Source: Irpex lacteus
Lineage: Eukaryota; Basidiomycota; Agaricomycetes; Polyporales; Irpicaceae
Direction: 5' to 3'
DNA: 64,000 nucleotides
Assembly: GCA_001986395.2 (NCBI GenBank)
Contig: MQVO02000007.1
Coordinates: 930,001-994,000, forward strand
In this document: in pieces, positions 46,661 through 59,251 of the stretch
Position numbering within the stretch: position 1 is the first letter of the stretch
Layout of the letters: each line of letters begins with the position of its first letter
The notes under the pieces: model-generated
What the model saw: only the letters and a program-made list of their open reading frames with translations
The model's database searches: none
What the model was told of the DNA's origin: nothing
Made by a program: the position numbers and the translations under genes

Positions 46661-48270
46661 ATGAGCAATAACGGACTCAATGGGCTTCCTAATACGAATG
46701 GCCTCCAAATGGCTTTGCAGATCGCCGGTGCGCTCATTCAGGGTTCACAGGGCGGCGCGCAACAACAAGTCTCTTCGCAACAACCAGGAACGAATGACCT
46801 CTTGAATTTCCTGGCGCTGCAGCAAGGTACCTCGGTGCCTGCTAACCATGTCGGCGGAGCTGCCTCCGGATCTTACTCGCACGGTGCATTGAATATTGGG
46901 CCACCTGTGGGAACATATCCAGACGACGAAGACGTGATAGTGCAAGCTTTGCATGACAGCGAGGAGAAGGGATGGACATACCGACGAGCTTTAGAGGCAC
47001 TTCATGGGGTACGTTCAGCTTTCAGGCAGTTACAAATTATCGTTATATCTCGCATAGACGGTACTGATGGCTGAATCATTGTGTTTGACAGGTTAATGAT
47101 CATCTTGCTAGTCAGTGGAAAGACTACTATCTCGACAATGCCCAACGCTTGAACAGACGCGTTGATTTTCTTCGTGGTCAGGAAAGGCGGGATAAACCCC
47201 TCATTGCTGTTAAGAAACCCGCTTTCGATTCCCCACCCAGATCCCGCGAACCTTCGACAGCAGCTCGAAAGCTTCCGCAGACTGCAATTAAGCAACAGTC
47301 TGTGTCGAGAAAATCGTCTGACTCGGCGACAGCGGTCGCTGGGCCCAGTAGTGTGAAGGGCAAAGGGAAGGAAAAGAATGGTCCTCCTCGTCGATCTCCC
47401 TCACCACCCAGGGTCGATCATGATGCGCAGGAATTCGGAGGTGGTAAATACCGCTTCACAGAAGAGGAGGACAAGTACCTGGTGAAATACGCACGTTATC
47501 GACTCTCCCTGGACCCAGATGTCTCAAAAGCCGCCATCTGTAAATCTATCTCAGAGAAGGTAGATATTCTTTTGTATATCACTTCATATTCTTGTTGACC
47601 CAGTGATATAGCTGCCTCACCATTCTTTCAACTCTTGGGCAAGTCATTGGCACTATTTGCGAGAGGATATCGAACGCCAAATACCTCAACTCCGTGCACC
47701 ACGGGACGTAGGTGCAGTGGATGATGGGGAACTTCACACAGATATCGACTCCTCGGACTCCCTTGACTCAGATTCTGACTCTGAAGCCGACAGACAGAAC
47801 ATGGGCCAGGCTGGAGGGGCTATCACGAAAGCGGACAAGCGTGTGATAGCGAGATACGCTGCGTCTTTTGGACGTGAATGGGCTACCATGCGTGGCAATG
47901 AGCGATGGGATCCGTTTGAGGCAATGGTGTGTATTAATCGCCAGTGCGCATGTATAGTAGTAATTCAGGCCATTTCTAGTACCCACAGCGAAAATCGAAA
48001 TCATGGCTGGAGGTATATCGACGCTATGAAAAAGGTATGTGTACGGTTTCACAGCCGATGATTTGCACGCTCAACTGACTCTTCGTAGAACTTGAGCAGC
48101 TGATCAAGAAGTACCGCAAACGACGACTAGCAGAGGTCAAGACCCAGCAAACTGGTCGTCCTAGTTGGGCACCCAAAAGATCTGATTCACCTGTTGCGAA
48201 ACGCACGCGGCTAAGCGACGATGAATACGAAGACGATGGCGACTATCCTCTATCGAAGCGGGCCAGGTAA
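46661..48270 (+). CDS. Rap1/Myb-like domain protein B
   Basis: About 420 residues in six exons. After a Gln/Asn/Gly-rich head come three Myb-like units: DDEDVIVQALHDSEEKGWTY with SQWKDYYLDN; GKYRFTEEEDKYLVKYARYR with AICKSISEKLPHHSFNSWAS; and ITKADKRVIARYAASFGREW with KSWLEVYRRYEKE. The middle unit is closest to the Rap1/TERF2IP Myb fold. The basic tail (APKRSDSPVAKRTRLSD) fits nuclear import. The same three-unit order and matching W spacing occur in the gene at 42283, so the two are diverged paralogues separated by the reductase. Splicing AM to RKSKSWLEVY and YEK to ELEQLIKKYRKR keeps the frame. DNA target unknown; telomere function must not be assumed. Confidence 0.75.
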
Positions 48271-48596
48271 ACCTCGGGCTCGCAAGTAAGCTATGGCCAT
48301 GACTCCGACTGCTACTAGCCTGTCATACTCGTATTGCATGTACCTCAGTACATACTGCTTACATTATGTTCTACTTCGTGTAATTATTACATGTTCGAGT
48401 ATATGCGTGCATCAGAAATGCTGGATCCTCGTGGTGTTTCTGCTGAGGCGATAGCCACGTGGGGACGGCATCGATGAGCCTCATAGCGCCAGCGCGTAGT
48501 ACTCTAACCTGGTTGTCGTAACCTCTCTCCTTCATCCATTGCGACGACTGTCTCTGCCCTTTCTACGTATATTCCTCACGAACACACTCACGCACC
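48271..48596. other. Intergenic, promoter of GDI1
   Basis: About 325 bp between same-strand genes. A CT-rich leader precedes the GDI1 start (CTCACGCACCATGG). Nothing else is seen. Confidence 0.45.
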
Positions 48597-50279
48597 ATGG
48601 ATGAAGAGTATGATGTGCGTTATCTGACGTCTGAGTGGCATACACAGTGAAGGCTAACATGTGTATCAAGGTCATCGTTCTCGGTACTGGCCTCACCGAA
48701 TGTATCCTGTCAGGTCTCTTGTCCGTCGAGGGCAAGAAGGTCCTTCACATGGACCGCAATGATTACTACGGAGGTGACAGCGCGAGTTTGAACTTGACAC
48801 AGGTCAGTGATTGACATTCATATATCTGGATATTGTCCCTGAGGTCATTTATGGTCACCAGCTGTATCGCAAGTTCAGGCCAGACCAAAGCCCTCCGGCG
48901 GAGCTTGGACGTGACAGAGACTACGCCGTTGACCTCATTCCCAAGTTTATCATCGCTTCTGGAGAGCTCACCAAGATCCTCGTCCACACCGATGTCACGC
49001 GTTACCTCGAGTTCAAGCAGATCGCTGGTAGCTTCGTCTACCGTGACGGCAAGATCTCGAAGGTCCCCAGTAACGAGATAGAGGCACTGAAGAGCCCGCT
49101 CATGGGCCTCTTTGAGAAGAGGAGGGCGAAGAAGTTCTTCGAGTTCCTTCAGGGCTGGAAGGATGAGGACCCTGCTACTCACCAAGGTGCGATTGACGAG
49201 TTCATAGCAGAAGTCATAATTAACGCTGGATGTTTCTTTCAGGCTTGGATCTTGATAAGGATACTATGCAGACTGTTTACAACAAGTTCGGTCTCGAGCC
49301 TGGTACCCAGGACTTCATCGGTCATGCGATGGCTCTGTACCTCACTGACGAGTAGGCGTCCATACTTTGAGCCACCGAGATCCTATACTGATGCGCCAAT
49401 GCAGCTACAAGAACAAGCCCGCACGCCCAACGTACGAGCGTATTGTCCTGTACACGTCTTCTATGGCGCGTTACGGCAAGTCGCCATACATCTACCCCCT
49501 CTACGGTCTTGGCGAGCTCCCCCAGTCTTTCGCTCGTCTGAGTGCCATCTACGGAGGAACCTACATGCTTGATAAGGCCATTGACGAGATTGTCACTGAC
49601 GCTGACGGCAAGTTTGTCGGTGTCAGAAGCGGTAACGAGACTGTGAAGGCCAAGCAGGTTGTCGGTGACCCAAGCTACTTCGGTGCTGGGAAGCAAACCG
49701 AGGGCAAGGTCCGTGTTGTCGAAGAAGGCAAGGTTGTCCGTGCTATTTGCATCCTCAAGCACCCCATCCCTGGTACCGAGGACGCGGACAGTGTCCAGAT
49801 CATCATTCCCCAGAACCAGGTCGGACGCAAGAACGGTTAGTTGTTCAGCATTGTATAGCATGATACGTTGCTCATCTATCATACAGATATCTACATCGCC
49901 GGCGTGTCCTCTACCCACAACGTTTGTGCCAAGGACATTTACATTGCCATTGTCAGCACTATCGTCGAGACAGACAAGCCCGAACTTGAGATCAAGCCCG
50001 GTCTCGAGCTTCTTGGTACCATTCACGATAAGTGAGTCTTCTTCTACGTCCTCGGGTCTGCCTTTCATCACTGACGGGGTTATCTAAAGGTTTGTCTCGA
50101 TCACATCACTCTACACTCCAACCTCGTCCGGCACCGATGACAACATCTTCATCACTCGTTCCTACGATGCCACCTCTCACTTCGAGACCGTCGTTGAGGA
50201 TGTTCAGGATGTATGGAAGCGTGTTGTCGGCAAAGACCTCGTGCTCAAGAAGCGAGAGGACATTGAGGCGCAGGCTTAA
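48597..50279 (+). CDS. GDI1: Rab GDP-dissociation inhibitor Gdi1
   Basis: Seven exons rebuild a full GDI. Visible are [20 protein letters not shown] (FAD-like beta-alpha-beta), [79 protein letters not shown] with [20 protein letters not shown], then [12 protein letters not shown] near the end. [28 protein letters not shown] is diagnostic and distinguishes GDI from the Rab escort protein. GDI extracts GDP-bound prenylated Rab GTPases from membranes and recycles them; it is essential in yeast. The first exon holds only 18 nt of coding sequence (MDEEYD). Confidence 0.97.
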
Positions 50280-50495
50280 GATAGGGTTTTACACGTTTCT
50301 TCCATACATCGTCTTGCCTTGCTTCGGTCTTCGGTCCTTCATAGGTTCTCGGTCTAATTTTCCCTCTCGCGTTTTGCCCAACCTGTACAAAGTCGCAATC
50401 TAGCATGTACAAAACATCTCGTGGATTTTCAAAGCATTCGATACCAATCTTCTCGGCAGTTCTCTCAGTCAAAGAGAAATAATTACACAAAGGTT

Positions 50496-53400
50496 TCAAA
50501 AGAAAGCGTCCATGCTGAACTCCGGAACTTGAACATCCTGCTTCGCGGATTTCATGAGACGTCCCATGCCAGCCTTCCGAGCAACCAGATCGCCATTTTC
50601 TTTCGGTTGCATCACCTCGCCCTCTCCTGAAGGCGTAGGGCCGCCATCAGGAGTTCGGAGATCTGGAGAGCCAACACGCGTCGGCGGTGCACTCGGAATA
50701 TCCATGTCAATCAAGATCGACGACCGACGACGCATTGCAGGTTCTAAGGCGAAACGTGTAGCAAGTGGGCTTGGAGGTGGGCGTAGAGTAGGAGAATCGT
50801 GCACAGCTGTCGATGGTCGTGCGAAAGACCACGTACGGACCAAGTCCAACGCTAGCGCATGGCAGCCTAGAAGAGCGTTAGCAGCAGCCTCAACAACGTG
50901 ACAAAAAACACGGCGAACCCATTCTGCAGAATACACGAGCAATTTGCAAGACAAAGTTGAACTCAGTTCGTCCCGATATCTCGCTGGTTCCCTTCGCAGC
51001 TTGCAGGGTTTTAAGTTTCAGCTGGGAGAATAGCAGGGCGAGGCTAGGATCATCGTAATGAGGCTCGCCAATCTCCGTTATTTTGCTGTCCCATGCCGCA
51101 GCGAGGTCACGAAGCGGAGTCTACAGCACCTTGAGTACGTAAAACGATCGAAACAATTATCTGGGCGTACCACAAGAATGCGGACTGCCAAGTCACGTCT
51201 TCGCAGCATCCAGAACGCCCAACTGGCAAGCCAGCGATTCCCTTCCTTGAACGCAGTTGGGATCACGGTCGTCGTAAGAATATCGCGTAACATCGGGCTT
51301 TCATCTCCTTCTACTACGCGCACAAGTGCAATAGCCAGCTGGAAGTCCTGCAGGTTCCTCAAGCACACGTTTACAGCATCCTTCAGGCTTCCGCCCAGAA
51401 GGAAGAACGCTGCGGCGTATTCTACGCACAATCATGAGTTCCTCGATTTTATCGCATGAGTATACACATACCAAATCTCCGTTTGCTCAGAAGCGCAAAG
51501 GCGTTCTTCAGCGCAGCTGTTCGCCATCGAGGTTCGGAGAAGTTGTTGTTAAGGAACTTCAGCATTGCATTCTGTTCTTTGTGCCATGCAGCCTGCCGCC
51601 AAAGTCCGTGCACCAACTTCACTTTGCCTAGCGCAAAGTAGAACAAGCTGCATGCAACAGGGTCCCGGTTGTCGCCGGCCATATATTGGTTACGAGCCAT
51701 GACTTCGAGGTGCGATTTCTGTTTTGGTGACGATCAGTATTGATACGATCGCGCTCCAGTGCTGAATTTACCATTGTCTCTTGAGAGCGCAGCCAAACAT
51801 ACACACCAAGCGCTCTCGCGTCCGTCCAGGTCATCTTGCCTCCTTCGCACGCGGCAACGGAAGTAGACAGCAGCAAGTCCTGACTCTCACTATGGAACGC
51901 CCATATCATGTCACGATATCGCAAACGCTCGCGCCGATGAGGTAAACGGCTCTTGGAACCACCATTAGACGCAGGAGAGGCGGGAGAGGCGGGGTTCGAT
52001 AGTCTTCGGTTATAGATGTAGAAAACACGCATGGAGATGACATATCGTAAGCCATTAGAATCGAGTGCGCGTCGCTGGTTCTCGATCTATGATTGACAGA
52101 CAGGCATCAGGAGGTGACTCGTGAAGAAAAGCTATGATAACTCACTTCTAGAGTGGTTTGGAGCAAAACTAACAGAGACTCCATCTCATTCGGGGTTAGG
52201 TGCGGCAATGGTTGCTCCGAAAGCTTTTCTTTGAGCCCTTCAACAAGAGTTTGAGAGAACTCTTCTTCCTCAGATCTGACATAACCATGTAAGCAATCGC
52301 CTTCAATGTGTTCAAATCACTTACTCGTCGGCTACTTCCGGTACAGAGAAGAGCAGCGAGTATTGAGGCTTATGGGCAATGTTACTCTAGGGTATGTTGA
52401 GTTACACGGTCGATAACGAATGATCAATCGCTTACAGCTTTCGCGACATCGTCTTTCTTCAAGAACTCTTCAAAGGGCAGCGGCGTCCATTGATGTATAT
52501 CCCGTGTTCTAGCCAGATTACGAGACAGGTTGATGAAGCTCTTCTTGACCAGCTCGACCTTCTCTAAATATACAAGATTGATCAGACATGGGTAACATCA
52601 TATACCAGATAGCTGTCTTACCCCAAAGCAAACACTGGAGTGTCATCTGGGGATGATAATCGTCCAGCGGTCCGTTGTGTCTTGCAACATACTCAAACAA
52701 ATCCTCTTCATCTGAGTTCGTATTTCGTGTACGCCGTTCTTGTCCATGTAAAGACATGAGTTGACCCGTCCCAATGAGGAATAAACCTCCTCTAAGCCAG
52801 ATAGAATCCTTTATTTGATGGGGAATTGTGCTACTAGCAGATCAATATCTGAAGAAAATCGCCAGAATGTGCGCTGCGTACCGTGACAAGTCGATCGTGT
52901 GGCATACACCCCACCCTGAAGTCTCATCGAAGTAGGTCATTCGTTCTTGACAAAGTAAGTCAACATGGTGTGAGAATCCCACCGCTAGTATGGACTGGCC
53001 ATCTGGCGTGGCTGTCCAATCCAGGTCCAGTATCGGGTCATCTGCACTGCACGACATTTAGATTGTATGCACCGGGAGATGATATAGAACTCACCTGAAT
53101 ATATGCGAATATTCCATGCCGGATGCGAACTCGGATTCAGTGGAGTCCCAGATCGTTAGTTCCTGGCCTCCCGTGGTGGGGCATACTACAGGAGACGTAA
53201 GTTTATGCTGGCACTCATTACTTCTCGTTGGGATGATCTGAACGTACCAAGGACAGTCTTCTTGGCAGAGCTGCAAGCCGCCATTGCAATATTCTGACGC
53301 TGGGTCTTTACTCTGCCCGTACGCTTCAGATTGATCGATGCACTGCTCGAGTCTATCCTCCAGAAGGCCAGTTCACCGCTATCACCAACGCTGACTAGAT

Positions 53401-55582
53401 CATCATGTCCGCCGAGCATTTGTTTCGCGTATTGTCCGCTCCATCCCATAGGGTCCACTGGCACAATCATCGTTGGCTTCGTTTCCAAAGGCAGACTGGT
53501 TTCCGACACAACAATAACCTGGCCAGTAGAAGTCGTACTCGGTCCAGAATCGCAATGGATAGACACGTTCAGGAATATCATGGTAGCCTTCGGAGTGATA
53601 CCGATCACAGTGGTCGATTTACCGTTCTGTCCAGAGGCGATGGCAAAAAGAGATACTACGCGGGATATCTCGACTGAAGCCAAGTTGACGAGCGAATGAG
53701 TCTCGTATAAGGAGACCCTACCCGACGACTCGGAATAAGTGAGAAAATGATCTCCTTTGAGGAAGTTCAGCAAAGTAAGCGTATGAATCAGTCGGCTACG
53801 TACCACCGCCCAGCACCACCACGCGATCGACCTTGTTAGACTGAGTCGGTCTCAACGTTGCAGCTCGCACTGGTACTCGTTTGTTCTTGCCAAGCGTCCA
53901 TATTTCCACCGTTCCGTCTTCCTTCAACCCAGCAATCGCTTCGCCATCTGCTGTCCTCACGAAGCGAACGAGATCTGACAGTGACCGGCCGCTTTCCTGC
54001 TGGTCACGGTGCAGTGATGTCTCGCCCTGTGATACCAGCGATAGTCCTTCCCTGCGAGCGTCGAAAAACGGCAAAGGAGATAGTGTGTATGAAGTAACGG
54101 GAGGTGATGTGATTAGAGTGAGTGTTCCTGGGACAGATGGATTCGGCAATATATAGAGGTGTCCTGGGGGATATGGGAGTGTTGAAGGTGCTGACTGTAG
54201 TAGAGTGAATTGTTTGAGAAGTGTTGGCGGCCGACGGTCTATATTCTAAGAAGCAATGAATAGAATGAAAAGCACGGGGATGAACGAAGGCCTACAGCGA
54301 CTGCTTGTAGCACGAGGGATCCATCCGAGAGCACGCGGAGAAATAGATCCCAGTTCTCTTCCTGTATCTCACGTACTCTTTTGTATCGGCCATCTTCAGT
54401 ATTTAGACCTGCATCAGCAAGGGCTGCCGTCAGAGCCTTTGACATGATATCCCGGCTCAACCAGAATACTTTGGAATCAGAGATCTGAGACGCTACGGAG
54501 AACGGCAGAGCAGAAAAGATGTCGAGAGACGCATGCAGTTGAAGATGCTGAGGTGCATCGAGTACAGGGAGGAAGATCCGCAAAGTTGCGTCTGATGTTA
54601 CGGTGTAGAGGATCAAGTCATCACTGTGAATGGCTCGTCAGACGCGAAAGATGCTATACTTGCTGAGGTGACAAACCGACTTGATGTTTCTGACTGTTTC
54701 CAGTTCATATCTGTAACTGGTCGAGGATGACGTATCTTCTGTGTTTGATTCCCTGACGTAGTCAAGTATATGCGGACTGTGTTATCCCGCTATCACAAAC
54801 GTAAGAGCACAGAAGACTTGTCTGACATTTAGGCATACCGTGGTTGTGCTAGCGATATACATGAGCGATGGAGAGAAGCGCAGGCGAGACAGTCCTGCGA
54901 GTCTTTTGCGAGGCTTTAACGAGTGTTATCACGCGAGACAGAACCGTCACGTACGGGAGTGTCCATTTCAGAGACCATGTGGGCAGGTCATTCTCTAGGA
55001 TTAGAGTGTACACAGATAAGCTAGAAGGAGTGCCCACGGCGAGCAGTCCTGACACCAGTAAATAGGCCATCACCTGTGACATTGTAGACAACATTACCAG
55101 ATTTACAATCTATCGTGGTGATGGGTTGACCATCAGGCAGCAACAGAGAAGAATAAACACGCCATGTATCGCCATGCACGCCGGACAGAGACCAGGAGGC
55201 TATACGAGAGCCCATGGAAGCAACAATCTATGTAATCATACGCATGAGATGCACACAGCTGATCGTATTTGGCTTGCACGCACAAGTCTCATGCCCGGGT
55301 CAATGGAGAGACATTTGATTGCTTCTGTTGTATGCAACGCGCCTGGAAAGGCTTCCCAAACCGCCAAGGCACGAACGAAAGCTAGGGTCCTTGCATTGAG
55401 AATTATGATAGAATCGAACGAAGGGTATAGCTGGGTAAGGTGGCGTTAGACTTTCGAACGCGAGCTTTCGAACGCGAGATCACAATATAATGGGAACTTA
55501 CAAGCAAAGTCTCCTTCGGCAGCACCAGGTGTTGGAGGCCCGTGTATGGGCTGCCGGTATATGTGTGCAGTAATTGAAGCAT
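50496..55582 (-). CDS. RAV1: Rav1, RAVE-complex regulator of V-ATPase assembly (DMXL family)
   Basis: About 1,400 residues in some seventeen exons. N-terminal WD40-like repeats include LLLYPSFDSIIILNARTLAF, WEAFPGALHTTEAIKCLSID and ASMGSRIASWSL. Then comes the Rav1p_C region: ISDSKVFWLSRDIMSKALTA, WDLFLRVLSDGSLVL, FEYVARHNGPLDDYHPQMTL, the signature DPVACSLFYFALGKVKLVHG, LWRQAAWHKEQNAML and FLNNNFSEPRWRTAALKNA. The DPV.CSL.Y.AL..K..L.GLWR text is specific to Rav1/DMXL. The RAVE complex (Rav1, Rav2, Skp1) reassembles V1 and Vo sectors after glucose returns. The start MLQLLHTYTGSP is forced by phase: only this frame splices into LLYPSFDS. A longer frame from 55811 would not. Confidence 0.93.
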
Positions 55583-55935
55583 TATCTGCACAATCTGGAC
55601 AAAAATGAGCCGCGTTTATGAAAGTCGAGAAGGAAAGGTCATGGCTGTTGCGTGCAGAGGTCGCCCGATGAGCCAGAACTTGCACATCTCCGGGCCACGT
55701 GGCTAGGAACGTCATGTCCGCAGTGCAGGCTCTCTGGACGCCCGTTCCGACTGTGCTTGAGGCCAGGGAACGCGACTTTCCTCCTTTCTTACGAACCACC
55801 ACCACCTTCATTATTGGCCGCTGCTTCTCCCCCGCGCTCTGTTGTCAGCAACTCGCCGCTGGGTTCGTGGAACGGCGGACCCCCCTGAGTCATTCACGAC
55901 CGACTTATTTCTAGCCGCCCCCGTCCTGGAGAAAC
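55583..55935. promoter_or_regulatory. Divergent promoter of RAV1 and the fasciclin gene
   Basis: The 353 bp between two divergent start codons. Open frames cross it on both strands, but splicing phase at the RAV1 first intron excludes the minus-strand one as a RAV1 extension. Confidence 0.5.
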
Positions 55936-58767
55936 ATGCGTTTATGGGGTTATGTCCCCCTGTTCGCGTCTGTACCATTGGCGCATGCTGCGCAAGTGGC
56001 ATTTGAACAAGGGCCCAGCTCTTTGTCAAGTAATCTCATCGACAGACTCTCCCAAGACCCTGATTACACATCCTTGCTCTTGCTACTACAGAAAGCTAAA
56101 TTAATCCCAACGCTGAACAGACTAAATGGATCCACCCTCTTCGCACCCACGAACGATGCGATCAAGCGACATATAACCACGGATGCTGCTTGGGAAGCTG
56201 CACTCACCGAGGATGGTGAAGAACTACGCGATAATATACAAGAGAAGCTTCGCCAGGAGCTCTTTTACCACCTGCTGAACTATACCCTCCCTGAAGAACG
56301 GCCGAATGAAGGTGTAGAGACTTTGAATACACTACATTACCCCCGCACACCCGTGGAACCTCCCTCCCATGAACCTCCACCGTACCCGCCATGGATGCCG
56401 ATACCCGGCGGCACATTGGGTGGCTTACCTCAGAGGCTTCGCAGGGCCGTCCGGGATGACGCAGAATGGATTGGGGTAGACGCCTTTGGCCAGCAAGGTG
56501 CTCAAGCTACTGACCACGTAACTGCCTCAAATGGTGTAGTTGTGAAGATTAATGAGGTACTGGACGTACCACCAGACCTAGGTGCGTCCACGCTGTTCCA
56601 TTGTTCTATGCTTAAACTCTAACATGGACATTAGCCACCGTTATCTCCACGCATCCTTCTTTATCATATCTTCGAAACGTGCTCACTCCGGAGTTGATAA
56701 ATTTCCTGAATTCAACGTCAGAGCTCACGATATTCCTCCCTGTGGACGATGCATGGCAAGCCCTGCCCTACTACGAGCGCCTTTACTTGGAGAGTAAATA
56801 CGCTACGGACGATTTAACGACCATCGTTAATCTCCACGCAGTGGCAAATAAGGACGTTCACTATGCCGAGTCCTTCGATGGCGGTGTCGAATGTGAGTCG
56901 GATGTCTCTTACCTCTCAAAATGGCTAACAATCTCTCAGTGACCACGATAGAAGGACAGAAGCTCCACATTGCCAAGTCGGAAGAGGGCAATGTGACTAA
57001 GATATCTTCTGCAGATCTCATTGAGCCGGATATATACGCGTCTAACGGCGTCATACATTCCATCTCTTCATTCCTCTTGCCTCCGGATGCGCTACGGTTC
57101 ACCCCAGAGAAGTATCTGCTCACCCTGAACTGTTCCTCATTCGTCGATCTCATCCATTCCGTCGACCTCACATCACTAATCAATGACACTGAGACACACT
57201 GGACAATACTCGCACCCCAAGACGATGTTATCTCAATATTTGACAATGGCGAGCTCCCACCGCGCGGCAGCGAAGAGTTGAAGAAGATGCTGCAGTATCA
57301 TTTCATACCAGGGAAGAAGGCACCGAAGAAGCTATCAAACGGTATGCTGCTGGAGACGGCTCTAGAGGAGTCCGGGTTGAGTGGTGGCCGACAAGTGCTG
57401 AGCGTGGATGTGCACGAGGACGGAAAGAAAGGCAAATCTGTTGGGTTTGGAGGTGCTAGTACTATTGGTGACCCCAGTAAGTCCAATATGCCGCGGGCCC
57501 AAGACATCCAACTAACGATCGCGTCTTAGTCGAAGCTAACAACACGCTCATCTACTTCATATCGCATCCCCTTGTACCTCCGGCGGATGCGTTGACAACT
57601 GCTCTTCCGCAGCTCGACTTATCGTCTTTCCTCGCTGCTGTTTTTTCGACAAACTTGGCAGACAAACTCAAATTCACTCCTCGCACAACGCTGTTGATCC
57701 CTTACAACAGCGCCTTCAAGCGGTTGGGAGCACTTGTCAGTGCACATCTGCTTAGCGCCTCTTCGAAGTCGGATCTGGAGAAGGTCATACTGCACCACGC
57801 TATCAGCGGCGTCGAATACGCAGAGACGTTGCAGAATGGCACTGCTCGCACGTTCGCTACGTTAGAAGGCTCAGATCTGCACGTCGAACGCTCGAAGAGC
57901 GGCGAAGTCGTACTAACTGGAAGCGGCGGCTGGTCAGACATGCACTCCTTACTCTACCCACAGGACTACCTCACACAAACCGGTGTCATACACGAGCTCT
58001 CGGACATTATGATCCCGCGTTCGGTGGATATTACCATAGGGAAACTCATCTCTGCTGCCAAATCGTCCACGATGGCCTCGTTGATGACCAAGGCTGGCGT
58101 TGACTGGATTCTGAACGGGACGAACCCGCCTGAAGGGACTGTTTGGGCGGAGATGGGTCTTAAAGGAGTCGGATGGACAGTGCTGTGCCCTACCGACGAA
58201 GCGTTCAAAGGTGTTAACTTGACCGAGCTACACGCAGACACACCGCGCCTGATAGAAACCGTCCTCCAGCACCTGGTGCCCTTGCAAGAGCCGTCGCGAG
58301 CACCGGACAACATCGACTACGTCGACTTCTTCGAGATCCTCAATAACAATCGACCACTGGTCCTCAACGATTCGACGAAATACACGACGTTGTTGTCGAG
58401 GAAGCAGTCATTCGATTGGCAAGACTCTCGGGGAGATGTGGACTTCCGGCAAGTCGATAATGAGATAGTCGTTGGCGTAGACGGCGCACGAGGATCCGAT
58501 GGAAGGCGCGATTCCGCTCATGTGACTAGCTGGGGACGATCTACGCAAGGGAGAGGCACTGGAGGTGTTGTCTCGATCGACCGAGTGCTTACACCGTACC
58601 ACCCTTCCTGGAGGGCTGTATACGGTGGCCCTATCACGGTTACCGTTCTTGGAGTGCTATTGATAGGCGGGTTCTTCTACGGTGTACGCGTCCTCTGGAA
58701 ACGAGACACGACGGAGGCGACGTATGAGCCCATAGGCGGGTTTGGCAATAACGATGACGAGGCGTAA
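55936..58767 (+). CDS. Fasciclin (FAS1) domain cell-surface membrane protein
   Basis: About 870 residues in four exons. A signal peptide (MRLWGYVPLFASVPLAHA) precedes several FAS1 repeats. Characteristic segments are NRLNGSTLFAPTNDAIKRH, NSTSELTIFLPVDDAWQALP, NDTETHWTILAPQDDVISIF, TPRTTLLIPYNSAFKRLG and GWTVLCPTDEAFKGVN, each with the T-x-hydrophobic-P-x-(N/D)-x-A core followed by FHLL/HHAI-like helices. One C-terminal helix (GGPITVTVLGVLLIGGFFYG) precedes a short cytosolic tail, giving type I topology. FAS1 proteins mediate adhesion; fungal members include vacuolar and cell-surface proteins linked to autophagy or wall contact. Yeast Ylr001c-like vacuolar membrane proteins are an alternative location. 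Confidence 0.92.
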
Positions 58768-59251
58768 TTCATTTTCTTGGTTTACTTACTTTTCTATAGA
58801 CAGTGGAACAGTGCTCGTTTCTAACCCTATACACACTTTCTGCTCTTGTTTTCTTCGAGGATCTCGTTGTATTTTATCCGGTAGACTTTCATTACATGTA
58901 CCCATTAATGGCGGTAAATATTCAATACTGTACAGGTTGTCTCTGTTTTGCTCGTGTTCTAAATTCGGGTGCTGCTCGTCACTACTTACTTCAGATGACT
59001 GCCAAGCAGGTGGTTGGCGGATTCCATCGCTGTGATTGGTTAGACCGGTTCATGGTTCCCCGCATCCCGACTGCGGGGCGAACGACCGCGCAGGGGACGT
59101 AGAACGGATGTCAAAATCACAAGCTAACCCCACCAGTATAAGATCCTAATCTTCAAATTCGTCATGCAGACGCTTTCGAAGTACACTAGGGCTCTTCAGC
59201 TCGTTTGCTATCCCCCACCTGCTCCCGTGCCCGCTTTCAACACCGTTTGCC
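58768..59251. other. Intergenic, promoter of the carnitine carrier
   Basis: About 480 bp between same-strand genes. T-rich 3' flank, then a GC-richer promoter. A CAGTATAAGATCC stretch lies about 115 bp before the carrier start and could act as a weak TATA. Confidence 0.4.

Noticed and set aside
55446..55811. Longer N-terminus for RAV1 starting at 55811
   Set aside because: Its splice phase does not join the conserved LLYPSFDSIIILNA exon; the frame from 55582 does.
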